A stretch of 50,817 bases of DNA from Actinomadura sp. BRA 177 (GTDB lineage: Bacteria; Actinomycetota; Actinomycetes; Streptosporangiales; Streptosporangiaceae), in assembly GCF_013372625.1 (NCBI RefSeq), contig NZ_JABXFD010000306.1, positions 1-50,817 of the forward strand, written 5' to 3'. A model generated the notes under the pieces. That model searched no databases. It saw only the letters and a list, made by a program, of their open reading frames with translations, and was not told the origin of the DNA. The translations under genes were made by a program, and so were the position numbers. Below, one piece after another: positions 22,555 through 31,527 of the stretch; the first letter of the stretch is position 1; each line of letters opens with the position of its first letter.

Positions 22555-23786
22555 AAGAACGTCCGGACGTAGTCGACGACCCGGGGGCGGCGGGCGTCGG
22601 CATCGTCCACGACCGGGATCATCGTCCACTTGTCGAGCGCGGTGCAGGGATGGGAGAGGCCGAGCCTGACCACGTCGCCTTCCTCGGCGGACGAGTCGCG
22701 GAGGTAGGCGTGCTGGTCGTTGAGCGCGGTGATGCGGGCGCCGTCCAGTGGGCCCTTGCCTCGGACCAATTGCGGCTCCGGTAGGCCCTCGTCGAACGGA
22801 ACATCGCGTTTGCCTACGTCCAGGAGCGCGAGCGCGGGTTCTGGACGGGAAACGACGCGTCCCCAGGCGTGCATGGCCGAACGCAGCGGAGAGCCGACGC
22901 CGCGCGAGAACGGTGAGATGTCCCTGTAGAAGCCGTCGTCGTGGATGATGTACGCGCCCGAACGGAGCACGACCTTCCCGCCGAGGCCGCCGAGCACGTG
23001 CGCGACCTGGTCGAAGAACGCGCTGCCGCCGGCGGTCACCATGGGTTCGTCCACTTCGTACTTCAGCCCCCGGTACAGGTTCGCGAGCCTGCGCAGGTAG
23101 GCGTCCACGGAGACGCGGCCAGGCTCGGACGCGTCGTGCGCGAGGGCGCCCTCGTACCCGCCGATCCCGACGAGCCGGAGCTTCAGGGCCTTCCGGACGG
23201 CGGCGGCGACCTCCCGCGCATCGCCGTCGTCCCGGACGCCCGTGCGCCCGTGCGGCCCGCCCAGCTCGACGCACACGTCCACCGGGCGCTGGCTCCGCAC
23301 CAGCCGCAGCGCCTCGTCCATCAGCTCCACGGAACGCACCGAGTCGACCCAGGAGACGAACTCGAAGTCCAGGTTGTCGTCCAGCTCCCCGGCCAGCCAC
23401 GCGAGGCCGGGCGGGTCGAGCAGCGTGCTCGCGTACACGACGCGCCGCACCCCGAACGCGCGGGCGACCCGGAGCTGCGGCAGGTTCGCGACCGTGATCC
23501 CCCACGCTCCGGCGTCCAGCTGCCGCCGCCACAGCGCCGGGGCCATCGTCGTCTTCCCGTGCGGGGCGAGGAGCAGGCCGGCCTCGTCCGCCCAGTCCGC
23601 CATCGCCCGGACGTTGTGGTCGAGCGCACCGGCGTCGAGGGTCAGCAGCGGCGTCCCGAAACCGTCCAGCGGCAGCCGGGCCTCGCGCGCCGCGTCGACC
23701 GTCATCCCCTGCGCGGACGCGGGAATCGCCTTGAACCGCCAGTCGAGCACCTCGTCGCCGAGCGCGTCCAACGCCTGGGCGTCCAT
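22551..23786 (-). CDS. D-threonine aldolase / D-amino-acid dehydratase-like PLP enzyme (DSD1 family)
   Basis: 411 residues, fold-type III PLP enzyme with an alanine-racemase-like N-terminal barrel. The PLP lysine is in LLLAPHGKTTMAPAL (about residue 78). The C-terminal beta domain keeps the family metal-site residues His and Cys in NDQHAYL and LSHPCTALDKW, typical of D-threonine aldolase and D-serine dehydratase. The reaction is metal- and PLP-dependent cleavage or deamination of a D-hydroxy-amino acid. It follows the permease gene with no gap (TGA then ATG) and has AGGAGG 6 bases before ATG 23786, so the two form an operon. Confidence 0.88.
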   Translation of the reverse strand: MDAQALDALGDEVLDWRFKAIPASAQGMTVDAAREARLPLDGFGTPLLTLDAGALDHNVRAMADWADEAGLLLAPHGKTTMAPALWRRQLDAGAWGITVANLPQLRVARAFGVRRVVYASTLLDPPGLAWLAGELDDNLDFEFVSWVDSVRSVELMDEALRLVRSQRPVDVCVELGGPHGRTGVRDDGDAREVAAAVRKALKLRLVGIGGYEGALAHDASEPGRVSVDAYLRRLANLYRGLKYEVDEPMVTAGGSAFFDQVAHVLGGLGGKVVLRSGAYIIHDDGFYRDISPFSRGVGSPLRSAMHAWGRVVSRPEPALALLDVGKRDVPFDEGLPEPQLVRGKGPLDGARITALNDQHAYLRDSSAEEGDVVRLGLSHPCTALDKWTMIPVVDDADARRPRVVDYVRTFF

Positions 23787-24551
23787 TCACAACCTCCTGT
23801 ACGAGCCGGCGCGGTCGATGCGGCCCCTGGCCACCAGTTCCAGTGTGATGAGAACCGCGACGGACTCAATGGCCAGCAGCCCGATGAGGACGAGGAGCTG
23901 CACCGCGCCCGCCTCGACCGGGTCGGCGCCGCCGAGCAGGACGCCGACGAACGCGCCCGGCAGCGTGACCAGCCCGACCGTGCGGGTCTGGTCGAGGACG
24001 GGGAACAGCGCGAGCGCGGCCGACGACCGGCACACCTCCAGCGCCGCGTCCCTGGGCAGCAGGCCGAGCGCGAGGCCGCCCTCGTACTCGCCGCGCCGCG
24101 CCGTCAGCTCGTCCAGCGCGCGGCGCCCGGTGAGCCCGGTCGCCGACATGGCGCCGCCGATGAAGATCCCCGCGATCGGCAGCACCGACACCGTCCGGGC
24201 CGGGACCAGGGCGGACGCCAGCAGCAGCCCCAGCACCGGGGCGACTCCGGCGACGATCGGCAGCGCCGTCCACCACCCGGACCCGCGCAGCGACCCGGTG
24301 ATGCGGCGCCCCGCCGTCACGACCGCGATCACGACCATGCCCGCGATGAACGCGGCCGTCAGGCCCGCGCTCCGCAGCACCGCCGCGATCAGCAGCGACA
24401 CGACGGTGAGCTGCACGGCGGCCCGCACCGAGACGACGAGCATGTCCCGTCCAAGGCCCAGCCCGCCGAGCCGCGCGAGCACCGCGGCGACCACCGCGAG
24501 CGAGCCCAGCACGAGGGCCAGCAGCGGCCCGACCTGGGGCGCCGCGCTCAC
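23787..24551 (-). CDS. ABC-type permease, UPF0014/FetB family
   Basis: 254 residues with about seven hydrophobic helices. The motifs SVRAAVQLTVVSLLIAAVL, GIFIGGAMSATGLTGRRALD and LPGAFVGVLLGGADPVEAG are those of UPF0014 proteins such as FetB, an iron-export permease in E. coli. The matching ATPase (FetA) is not adjacent. GTG 24551 (VSAAPQVGPLL) is preferred because upstream extensions run into the divergent deacetylase start. It is coupled to the PLP enzyme, an unusual pairing. Confidence 0.83.
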   Translation of the reverse strand: MSAAPQVGPLLALVLGSLAVVAAVLARLGGLGLGRDMLVVSVRAAVQLTVVSLLIAAVLRSAGLTAAFIAGMVVIAVVTAGRRITGSLRGSGWWTALPIVAGVAPVLGLLLASALVPARTVSVLPIAGIFIGGAMSATGLTGRRALDELTARRGEYEGGLALGLLPRDAALEVCRSSAALALFPVLDQTRTVGLVTLPGAFVGVLLGGADPVEAGAVQLLVLIGLLAIESVAVLITLELVARGRIDRAGSYRRL

Positions 24552-24616
24552 CCGCCGCCCAAAAGGCCCGATTGTGATCCCATAGCGCTCTCCTACCCGG
24601 TTAAAACCTCGATAGC

Positions 24617-25462
24617 GTGGGACTTGTGGAGGTTGAGGAGTCAGGTGGGACATCCCGCCGCAAAGCGCTCTGGCTGCTCGGTGCGGCCGCCGGGATCACC
24701 GCGCTCGGCGCGGACGCCGCCCGTCCCTCGGGCGGTTCCTCCGCCGTGGCCTCGCCGGCGGCGACGCCCCGCGCGAGACCGGTGATCCATCCGACGCCGA
24801 CTCCGACGCCCACCCCGACACCGCGCGCCGCGTCGTGGACGCCCGGCAAGCTCATCGCCCTGGACAAGCCCGTCCGCGAACTCTCGGAACTGGCCCCGCC
24901 GGCGCCGCCGAACTCGATCGCCCTCACCATCGACGACGGCCCGAACCCGACGTGGACGCCGAAGATGCTCGACCTGCTGGCCGAGCACGACGTCCACGCG
25001 ACGTTCTTCATCATCGGTGAGCAGGTGAAGGAGTTCCCGAAGCTCACCCGCCGCATCGCCGACGCCGGCCACCAGATCTGCAACCACACCGAGACGCACC
25101 CCATCTCCATCGCGCACATGTCGAAGAAGAAGGTCCGCAAGGAGATCGTCGAGGCGCACGACCGGATCGCGGACGTCACCGGCGTCGTCCCGCAGTTCTT
25201 CCGCTCCCCCGGCGGCGCGTGGTCGAAGACCGTCCTGGAACTCGTCGCCGAGCACGACATGCTGCCCATCGACTGGGCCGTCGACCCCCGCGACTGGGCC
25301 CGCCCCGGCGTGGGCCACATCCGCCGCGCCATGCTGAAGGGCAAGGAGAACAACATCATCCTCTGCCACGACGGCGGCGGCGACCGCTCCCAGACCCTCA
25401 AGGCCCTGAAAACGGTCATCCCCAAGCTGCAGAAGCGCGGCCTGACCTTCGTCGCTCTCTGA
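24617..25462 (+). CDS. Polysaccharide deacetylase (NodB/CE4) with Tat-type signal
   Basis: 281 residues. An N-terminal twin-arginine signal (TSRRKALWLLGAAAGITALG) is followed by a proline/threonine-repeat linker of about 15 residues (PTPTPTPTPTP). The CE4 catalytic domain begins near residue 100. Catalytic and metal residues: IALTIDDGPNP (Asp-Asp), HTETH (His-x3-His), FRSPGGAWS, DWAVDPRDW and IILCHDGGGDRSQT. It removes acetyl groups from cell-wall or extracellular polysaccharide on the outside of the membrane. GTG 24617 is the first start; GTG 24626 is also possible. It is divergent from the FetB-like gene and ends at a strong palindromic terminator. Confidence 0.9.
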   Translation: MGLVEVEESGGTSRRKALWLLGAAAGITALGADAARPSGGSSAVASPAATPRARPVIHPTPTPTPTPTPRAASWTPGKLIALDKPVRELSELAPPAPPNSIALTIDDGPNPTWTPKMLDLLAEHDVHATFFIIGEQVKEFPKLTRRIADAGHQICNHTETHPISIAHMSKKKVRKEIVEAHDRIADVTGVVPQFFRSPGGAWSKTVLELVAEHDMLPIDWAVDPRDWARPGVGHIRRAMLKGKENNIILCHDGGGDRSQTLKALKTVIPKLQKRGLTFVAL

Positions 25463-25506
25463 CTGATGAGCAGGCTCCGCGGTCGACCGCGGAGCCTGCT
25501 CGTCAG
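25463..25506. terminator. 44-base palindromic bidirectional terminator
   Basis: Arms CTGATGAGCAGGCTCCGCGG and its complement meet at TCGA. The inner 34 bases are a perfect palindrome and the outer arms have one G-T pair. It fills the 48-base gap between convergent deacetylase and MMPL genes. There is no T-run, as is common in GC-rich actinobacteria. Confidence 0.8.
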
Positions 25507-25510
25507 TGAT

Positions 25511-27682
25511 CTACGGGGTCGGCATCAGGTTCTTCGGGACGGTGCTCGCGTACGGCTGAGGCGGCGCTTCGCTGTGGGAGATGCGGGGGAGCCAGCTCAG
25601 CCAGCGGGGCAGGTACCAGTTCCGCTGGCCCAGGAGGGTCATGACGGCCGGCAGGAGGACGACCCGGACGATCGTCGCGTCGATCAGGACCGCCACCGCC
25701 AAGCCGACGCCGAGCTGCTTGAAGTCCTGCATGGAGAGCGTGCCGAAGATGCCGAACGTCGCGATCATGATGACGGCGGCGCTGGTGACGACGCCGGCCG
25801 TGGCGCGGATGCCCTCGCTCACGGCGCGGGTGGTGTCGAGGCCGCGGTCGTAGGCCTCGCGAATCCGGGAGACCACGAACACGTGGTAGTCCATCGACAA
25901 GCCGAAGAGGACGACGAAGACGAACAGCGGGATCCAGGATTCGAGCGCGCCGGCGCCCTTCGTCCCCACCAGGGAGTCGCCCCAGCCGTGCTGGAAGACC
26001 GCGACCATCACCCCATAGGCGGCGCCGACCGAGAGCAGGTTGAGGACGATGGCGCTGACCGCGATCAGGAGTGAGCGGAAGAAGATCAGCATCAGCAGGA
26101 ACGTGATGCCCATGACGAACAGGAAGATGGGCGCGATACTCGACCTCAGCTGGTCGTTGTAGTCGACGGACCAGGCGAGCTGGCCGGTCACCGGCGCCTC
26201 GCCGACCTTGCCGACGGTCTGCGGGACGACCTGCTCGCGCAGGGTCTCCAGCGCGTGCTTCGAGGTCGCGTCCGAGCCGGTTCCGGCGAGGGGCACTTCG
26301 ATTTCCGCGACGTTCGCCCGGGTGTGCACGGTCACGTCGATCGGCTCGTTCATCTCGCCCGACGCGACGGCCCGCCGTTCGAGATCCGAGATGGCGCCCT
26401 TGACCTGCGGTGCGTTGATGTCGCGGGCCTTCAGCACGACCACCGCGGGCTCGGGATTGCCGGGGAACGCCTCGTTCAGGCGGGTGTAGGTCTGCGCGAT
26501 CTCCTCGCCAGGCGGGATCTGCTGGTCGATGCTGAGCTTCTCGGTCTTCATGCCGAGCGCGGGCGCGGCCAGTGCCAGCAGGAGGCCGGCGGACAGCAGC
26601 GCGGCGATGCCGGGACGAGCCAGGACGGGCTTGAGCAGGGTTCCGACCAGTCCGGCGCGCCCCTCGCGGTGCCGGGGCAGGCGGACGCGGCCGAAGTCGA
26701 CCTTGTCGCCGAGCAGGGACAGCAGCGCGGGCAGGACGGTCACCGAGCCGAGCATCGCGATGCAGACGACGAGGATCGTCGCGATCGCGAAGCCCTTGAA
26801 GAGGAGGAGACCGGACAGGAACATCCCGGACATCGCGACCATCACGGTGATGCCGGAGACCAGGACGGAGCGGCCCGAGGTGGCGGCGGCGATCGCCAGG
26901 GCGGTCTCGCGGTCGCGGCCCTTGCGGCGCTCCTCGCGCTCGCGCTGCAGGTAGAACAGGCAGTAGTCGACGCCGACGGCCAGGCCCATCAGGAGCATCA
27001 CGGAGTTCGTCGTCTGGTCGACGTGCAGCGCCTGGCTGACCACCGCCAGGACGCCGCCGGCGGCGAGGAACGCGGTGAACGCCAGGACGACCGGCAGCAG
27101 CGCCGCGAGCAGCGCGCCGAACGCGACCAGCAGGATGCCCAAGGCGAGCGGCACGGCCGTCATCTCGGCACGCTTGAAGTCGCTGCCCAGGGCGTTGTCG
27201 AACCACGCGTCGGCCGTAGCGCCGCCAAACTCCCCCATCTGGACGGACGGATTAGCGCGCTCGGCATCGCTCACGGCCCGCTGGATCGCAGGCAGCGGGT
27301 CGTCCGATTCCTTCAGCGTGAACTGGACGATCACGTGGCGGCCGTCCTTGGCGACCACGTCCGGGCGCAGGTTCGTGATCTCACCTGTGGCCTGGACGTT
27401 CGCCCGGACGTCCGCCACCGCCCGCGTCATCTCCGGCGAGTTCGCAGCGGCACCCCACAGCAGCACCGTCTCCTGGTCGGGGTCGTCGACGCCGGCCTCG
27501 GCGATGATCTGCGCGGCCCGCGCCGACTGCCCGGTGCCCTGCTCGTGGTCGGCCATCGTGACCTGGCCGGCCGCGCCGCCGAGCACCGTGGCCAGGACGA
27601 CGAACAGCAGCCAGCCGAGGATGGCCGTCATGCGGTGCCGCGCGCTCCAGCCCCCGAGCGTCGCGGCGAGATTCCGTTTCAT
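25511..27682 (-). CDS. MMPL-family transporter
   Basis: 723 residues of the MMPL/RND superfamily, with about 12 hydrophobic helices and two extracytoplasmic domains (about 45-170 and 390-510). Conserved GLAVGVDYCLFYLQREREE and GLSMDYHVFVVSRIREAYD contain the Asp-Tyr pairs of the proton relay in helices 4 and 10. Members export lipids or drug-like molecules by proton antiport. ATG 27682 (MKRNLAATLGGWSARHR) is chosen with GGGG just upstream. It is divergent from a two-component system and shares a dyad with it, so the regulator may control this exporter. Confidence 0.9.
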   Translation of the reverse strand: MKRNLAATLGGWSARHRMTAILGWLLFVVLATVLGGAAGQVTMADHEQGTGQSARAAQIIAEAGVDDPDQETVLLWGAAANSPEMTRAVADVRANVQATGEITNLRPDVVAKDGRHVIVQFTLKESDDPLPAIQRAVSDAERANPSVQMGEFGGATADAWFDNALGSDFKRAEMTAVPLALGILLVAFGALLAALLPVVLAFTAFLAAGGVLAVVSQALHVDQTTNSVMLLMGLAVGVDYCLFYLQREREERRKGRDRETALAIAAATSGRSVLVSGITVMVAMSGMFLSGLLLFKGFAIATILVVCIAMLGSVTVLPALLSLLGDKVDFGRVRLPRHREGRAGLVGTLLKPVLARPGIAALLSAGLLLALAAPALGMKTEKLSIDQQIPPGEEIAQTYTRLNEAFPGNPEPAVVVLKARDINAPQVKGAISDLERRAVASGEMNEPIDVTVHTRANVAEIEVPLAGTGSDATSKHALETLREQVVPQTVGKVGEAPVTGQLAWSVDYNDQLRSSIAPIFLFVMGITFLLMLIFFRSLLIAVSAIVLNLLSVGAAYGVMVAVFQHGWGDSLVGTKGAGALESWIPLFVFVVLFGLSMDYHVFVVSRIREAYDRGLDTTRAVSEGIRATAGVVTSAAVIMIATFGIFGTLSMQDFKQLGVGLAVAVLIDATIVRVVLLPAVMTLLGQRNWYLPRWLSWLPRISHSEAPPQPYASTVPKNLMPTP

Positions 27683-27769
27683 TGGGGTCCCCTGGTGTAG
27701 TCGTCTGCGGGGTGACACCCAATGACGCTAGGAAGCGCGCACCCGGGCCGACATGGCCCTAAACGGCGT

Positions 27770-27797
27770 CCCGGGGTGCACGTAAGTACACCCCCGG
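27770..27797. promoter_or_regulatory. Dyad between the MMPL gene and the NarL-type two-component system
   Basis: A dyad centred at 27783.5: GGGGTG-c-AC on the left and GT-a-CACCCC on the right around gtaa. Nine of eleven inner pairs and two outer pairs match. It lies 88 bases from the MMPL start and 85 bases before the kinase start. It is a good candidate site for the NarL-type response regulator encoded here. Confidence 0.5.
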
Positions 27798-27878
27798 TTC
27801 GGGTTGCGGGCACACTGTGTTCTTGGGGGTGCGCCAGAAGACTGGACTCCAGACAGCGGGAGAACCACGGAGGATCCA

Positions 27879-29195
27879 GTGAGCGGTGGATTGGTGAAAG
27901 AGAAGGCAAGGGCGCGGCGGCACGCCGTCGCCGCATGGCGCGGGCTCGCGTTCATGTTCCTGGCCGTCCCGGCGACGCTCGTGGGCCTGTGGTTCATCAC
28001 GGTCATCTCGATGATCACGAGTTTCGTCGGGGTGCTGCTGTTCCCGTCCGCGACGATGCTGCTGCGCACCCAGCTCGACGCCTACCGCGAGCGCATCAAC
28101 AAGTGGACGGACGTCGAGATCCAGCGGCCGTACCTGCCCGAGCCCGAGGAGGAGCCGGGCCTGCACGGCTACTTCAAGCGGTTCATCGCGCTGATCTCCG
28201 ACCCGGCGACCTGGCGCGACTACCTGTGGGTGGTGGTCGACCCCTTCGTGGCGATCTTCACGGCCGCGCTGCCCGGCCTGCTCATCCTGTACGGGCTGTG
28301 GGGGTACGTCCTCGCCGCGTTCGCCGGCGACCTGATCGGCCACTACGGCGGCAGCGACTGGTACACCTACGTCCACGTCACCGAGGGGTACGGCCGCGAC
28401 ACGGGACGCGTCGTGTCGACCCTGGTCGTCGCCACGGCCTTCGTCGCCATCGGGTACGCGATCGCGCCGAAGATGCTGAACGTGTACGGGCGCTGGGGCC
28501 GGACGATCCTCGGGCCGACGCAGAAGTCGCAGCTCGCGCTGCGCGTCCAGCGCCTCACCGAGACCCGGTCGGAGGCCGTGGACGCGTCCGCCGCCGAGCT
28601 GCGCCGCATCGAGCGCGACCTGCACGACGGCGCGCAGGCCCGGCTCGTCGCGATGGGCATGACGCTCGGCGCGATCGAGCACCTGCTCGACAAGGACCCG
28701 GAGAAGGCGCGGCTGCTGCTCGCCGAGACCCGCGCGTCGTCGGCGCGGGCGCTGCACGAGCTGCGCGACCTGGTCCGCGGCATCCACCCGCCGGTGCTCG
28801 CCGACCGCGGGCTCGGCGACGCGGTGAAGGCGCTCGCGCTCGACAACCCGATGCGCGTCGAGGTGACCGCCGACGTGCCCGGACGGGCCGAGCCGCCGGT
28901 CGAGTCCGCCGCCTACTTCGCGGTGTCGGAGATCCTCACCAACGCGGCCAAGCACTCCGGGGCGTCCCGCGTGTGGATCGACATGGGGTACGAGAACGGC
29001 ATGCTGCGCGTCACGGTCACCGACGACGGGCGCGGCGGCGCCACCCTCGACGGGGGGACGGGGCTGCGCGGCATCGAGCGCAGGATCGGTACATTCGACG
29101 GCGTCCTCGCCCTCAGCTCGCCGGTGGGCGGCCCGACGATGGTGACCCTGGAGCTGCCGTGCGCGTTGTCCTCGCCGAAGACCTCGCCCTCCTGA
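27879..29195 (+). CDS. Sensor histidine kinase, NarL/DesK type
   Basis: 438 residues. The N-terminal sensor has hydrophobic helices near 20-60, 120-150 and 185-205 and repeats a short membrane-domain pattern. The HisKA_3 dimerisation helix reads RRIERDLHDGAQARLVAMGM, with the phospho-accepting His in LHDG. The ATPase domain contains SEILTNAAKHS and VTDDGRGG and GLRGIERRI. GTG 27879 is decided by GGAGG 6 bases before it. It overlaps the response-regulator gene by 37 bases and is divergent from the MMPL transporter. Confidence 0.9.
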   Translation: MSGGLVKEKARARRHAVAAWRGLAFMFLAVPATLVGLWFITVISMITSFVGVLLFPSATMLLRTQLDAYRERINKWTDVEIQRPYLPEPEEEPGLHGYFKRFIALISDPATWRDYLWVVVDPFVAIFTAALPGLLILYGLWGYVLAAFAGDLIGHYGGSDWYTYVHVTEGYGRDTGRVVSTLVVATAFVAIGYAIAPKMLNVYGRWGRTILGPTQKSQLALRVQRLTETRSEAVDASAAELRRIERDLHDGAQARLVAMGMTLGAIEHLLDKDPEKARLLLAETRASSARALHELRDLVRGIHPPVLADRGLGDAVKALALDNPMRVEVTADVPGRAEPPVESAAYFAVSEILTNAAKHSGASRVWIDMGYENGMLRVTVTDDGRGGATLDGGTGLRGIERRIGTFDGVLALSSPVGGPTMVTLELPCALSSPKTSPS

Positions 29196-29809
29196 GAGAG
29201 GGCCTGGTCAGCCTCCTGGAGTCGCACGACTTCGAGATCGCGGCGGCCGTCGACAACGGCCCCTCGCTGCTGAAGGCACTGCTCGACCACCGCCCGGACG
29301 TGGCGGTGGTCGACGTGCGCCTGCCGCCGTCCTTCACCGACGAGGGCCTGCAGGCGGCACTTGAGGCCCGCCGCCAGGTCCCCGGCATGCCGGTTCTCGT
29401 GCTGTCGCAGTACGTGGAGCAGCTCTACGCCCGGGAACTGCTCGCGGACGGCACCGGAGCCGTCGGCTACCTGCTGAAGGACCGGGTATTCGACGCGGGC
29501 CAGTTCGTGGACGCGGTCCGGCGGGTCGCGGCGGGCGGCACCGCGATGGACCCCGAGGTCATCTCCCGGCTCGTCGCCGGCAACACCCGCGACACCCCGC
29601 TGAGCAGGCTCACCCCGCGCGAGACCGAGGTCCTGGAGCTGATGGCGCAGGGACGGTCCAACGCGGCGATCGCCGAGCGGCTGGTCGTCACCGAGCGGGC
29701 CGTCACCAAGCACACCGCCAACATCTTCACCAAGCTCGACCTGCCGGTGACCGGCGACGACAACCGCCGCGTCCTCGCCGTCCTCGCCTACCTGAACGGC
29801 CAGCTGTAG
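29159..29809 (+). CDS. Response regulator, NarL/LuxR family
   Basis: 216 residues. The receiver domain starts VRVVLAEDLALLREGL with the phospho-acceptor Asp in VAVVDVRLPP and the conserved Lys in GYLLKDRVFD. The LuxR HTH is LTPRETEVLELMAQGRSNAA with TERAVTKHTANIFTKLDL. GTG 29159 lies inside the kinase gene, with GGAG 5 bases before it. Phosphorylation by the kinase should make it bind DNA, perhaps at the dyad 27770-27797. Confidence 0.9.
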   Translation: MRVVLAEDLALLREGLVSLLESHDFEIAAAVDNGPSLLKALLDHRPDVAVVDVRLPPSFTDEGLQAALEARRQVPGMPVLVLSQYVEQLYARELLADGTGAVGYLLKDRVFDAGQFVDAVRRVAAGGTAMDPEVISRLVAGNTRDTPLSRLTPRETEVLELMAQGRSNAAIAERLVVTERAVTKHTANIFTKLDLPVTGDDNRRVLAVLAYLNGQL

Positions 29810-29876
29810 CCGCGCCGTTCATGGAGCCGTACCGGGTGGCATAGTTTGCTCCGCGAGACGGCCCCGGGAGGGCGCG

Positions 29877-30758
29877 ATGACGGTGGTTCTGGTCCTGCTG
29901 TGCCTGGCGATCGCCGGCCGGGAGCTGTACCTGGCGTTCGAGCGCCGGCGCTCCCCGGGCGCGCCGGAGATCGCCGACATCCGCACCCAGCTCCGCGCGC
30001 TCAAGGGCACCCGGGACGAGCTGGAGGGCTTCCGCGCGTCCCAGCGGGAGCGGCTCGACCGGCTCGCCGACGAGCAGCGGCGCGACCGGGAGGCGATCGG
30101 CGCCGCCGACGCGCGGATCCGGTCGCTGATCACGCAGATCAACGACCGGCTGCTGCCGGACGTCGGCGGCCGGCTCAAGCAGCAGCGGGAGGCCGCCGGT
30201 GAGCAGCGCGAGGCCCTCGACCGGCTGGCCGCCGAGGTCGCCGTGCTCCGCGCGCACCTGCTCGGGCGGCTGGACCAGGCCGTCGCGGCGTCCCTCGGGG
30301 CCGAGCCCGCCGAGTTGGTCGCCGGGTTCTTGGCCGCCGCCCCGGCCGCCGCGCGGCCCGCGCTGGCCGGGCCCTACGAGCGGCTCGCCCAGCACCACGG
30401 GATGTGTGTCGAGCTGACCGAACGGGACCGGTACTACCTGTCCGGACGCAGCCCGCGCGCCCTGGAGCGCGACTTCGTCGAGCTGGTCGGCGCGCTGCGC
30501 GCGGACTGCCGGGAGACCACCGGCAAGGCCCGGAACCTGCTGGGCGCGCTGCGCGACATCGAAAGGGGCGGCGCGCAGATCGGGCCGCTCCTCATCGTCC
30601 GGACGCCGGAGTCGCTGGTGTGCGGGGTGCTGCCGCTCGCCGAGCTGCGCCGGCCGGCGAGCCTGCTGGACGATCCGGCCGCCGCGGCGCAACGCCTGCA
30701 CCGGCTTCCAGAAAGCCGGTTCTGCGACGTGTCGGGCTGGCCCGCCGTCAGCGCGTAG
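29877..30758 (+). CDS. Coiled-coil protein with N-terminal hydrophobic segment, function unknown
   Basis: 293 residues. The first 15 residues are hydrophobic (MTVVLVLLCLAIAG), a probable membrane anchor. A long charged coiled coil spans about 35-145 (RTQLRALKGTRDELEGF; RLKQQREAAGEQREALDRL). The C-terminal part has YYLSGRSPRALERDF and LLIVRTPESLVCGVLPL, which I do not recognise. It is 67 bases after the response regulator on the same strand and overlaps the enoyl-CoA hydratase end by 11 bases. It may be a membrane-tethered scaffold; no function is assigned. Confidence 0.7.
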   Translation: MTVVLVLLCLAIAGRELYLAFERRRSPGAPEIADIRTQLRALKGTRDELEGFRASQRERLDRLADEQRRDREAIGAADARIRSLITQINDRLLPDVGGRLKQQREAAGEQREALDRLAAEVAVLRAHLLGRLDQAVAASLGAEPAELVAGFLAAAPAAARPALAGPYERLAQHHGMCVELTERDRYYLSGRSPRALERDFVELVGALRADCRETTGKARNLLGALRDIERGGAQIGPLLIVRTPESLVCGVLPLAELRRPASLLDDPAAAAQRLHRLPESRFCDVSGWPAVSA

Positions 30759-31527
30759 GGGACGTCCAGGTGAAGGCGGGTGCGCGGCGTTCCAGGAACG
30801 CGGCGATGCCCTCTTCGACCTCGCCGCTCGCGGCGACCTCCGCCTGCCAGCGGGCGGTGCTCTGCTCGACCGGGCCGGCGGCGGCGATGGCGTCCACGAT
30901 GTCCTTGGTCGCCTGCTGGGTGAGCAGGGAGCGGGACGCGAGGGTCTCGGTGAACGCGGCGACCCGGTCGCGCAGGCCGCCCGCCGGGACGACCTCGTCC
31001 AGCAGGCCGATCCGGAGGGCGTGGCCCGCGTCGACCAGGTCCGCGGAGAACAGCAGGTACTTCGCGGCGGACGGCCCGACGAGCCGGACGAGGCGGGTCG
31101 TCGCGGCGGCCGGGTAGACGATGCCGAGCTTCGCCGGGGTGATCCCGAACCGGGCGTCCGCGGCGGCGAAGCGCAGGTCGCAGGCCGCCGCGAGCTGGCA
31201 GCCGCCGCCCACGCAGTACCCCTCGATCGCGGCGAGCGTCGGCTTCGGGAACGCGGCGAGCGCCCGCTCGGCGACCGTCGACAGGTGCGAGTCGTCGTCG
31301 CGGTGGATGTCGCCCAGCTCGGCGATGTCGGCGCCCGCGCAGAAGTTGCCGCCCGCGCCCGTCAGCACCACGACCCGCACGGCCGGATCCTTCGCCAGGG
31401 CGTCCAGGATGCCGGGCAGCGCCCGCCACATGTCCGCCGACATGGCGTTCCGCTTGGCCGGCCGGTCGATGGTGATCGTCCCGACGCCCTCGGCGACCTC
31501 GTAACAAAGCCCGGCGGCCCTGCTCAT
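30748..31527 (-). CDS. Enoyl-CoA hydratase/isomerase family protein
   Basis: 259 residues of the crotonase fold. The oxyanion-hole segments are VVLTGAGGNFCAGADIAELG and AIEGYCVGGGCQLAAACDLR. PAKLGIVYPAA occupies the loop where hydratases carry a catalytic Glu, so the exact reaction (hydratase, isomerase or hydrolase) is uncertain. The start ATG 31527 (MSRAAGLCYEVAEG) has AAGGAGG 8 bases upstream. The gene stands alone on its strand, ending convergently with the coiled-coil protein. Confidence 0.88.
   Translation of the reverse strand: MSRAAGLCYEVAEGVGTITIDRPAKRNAMSADMWRALPGILDALAKDPAVRVVVLTGAGGNFCAGADIAELGDIHRDDDSHLSTVAERALAAFPKPTLAAIEGYCVGGGCQLAAACDLRFAAADARFGITPAKLGIVYPAAATTRLVRLVGPSAAKYLLFSADLVDAGHALRIGLLDEVVPAGGLRDRVAAFTETLASRSLLTQQATKDIVDAIAAAGPVEQSTARWQAEVAASGEVEEGIAAFLERRAPAFTWTSPTR

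Noticed and set aside
24785..24830. A tandem DNA repeat
   Set aside because: The repeated ccgac/cccgac pattern encodes the Pro-Thr linker of the deacetylase and is explained by the protein.
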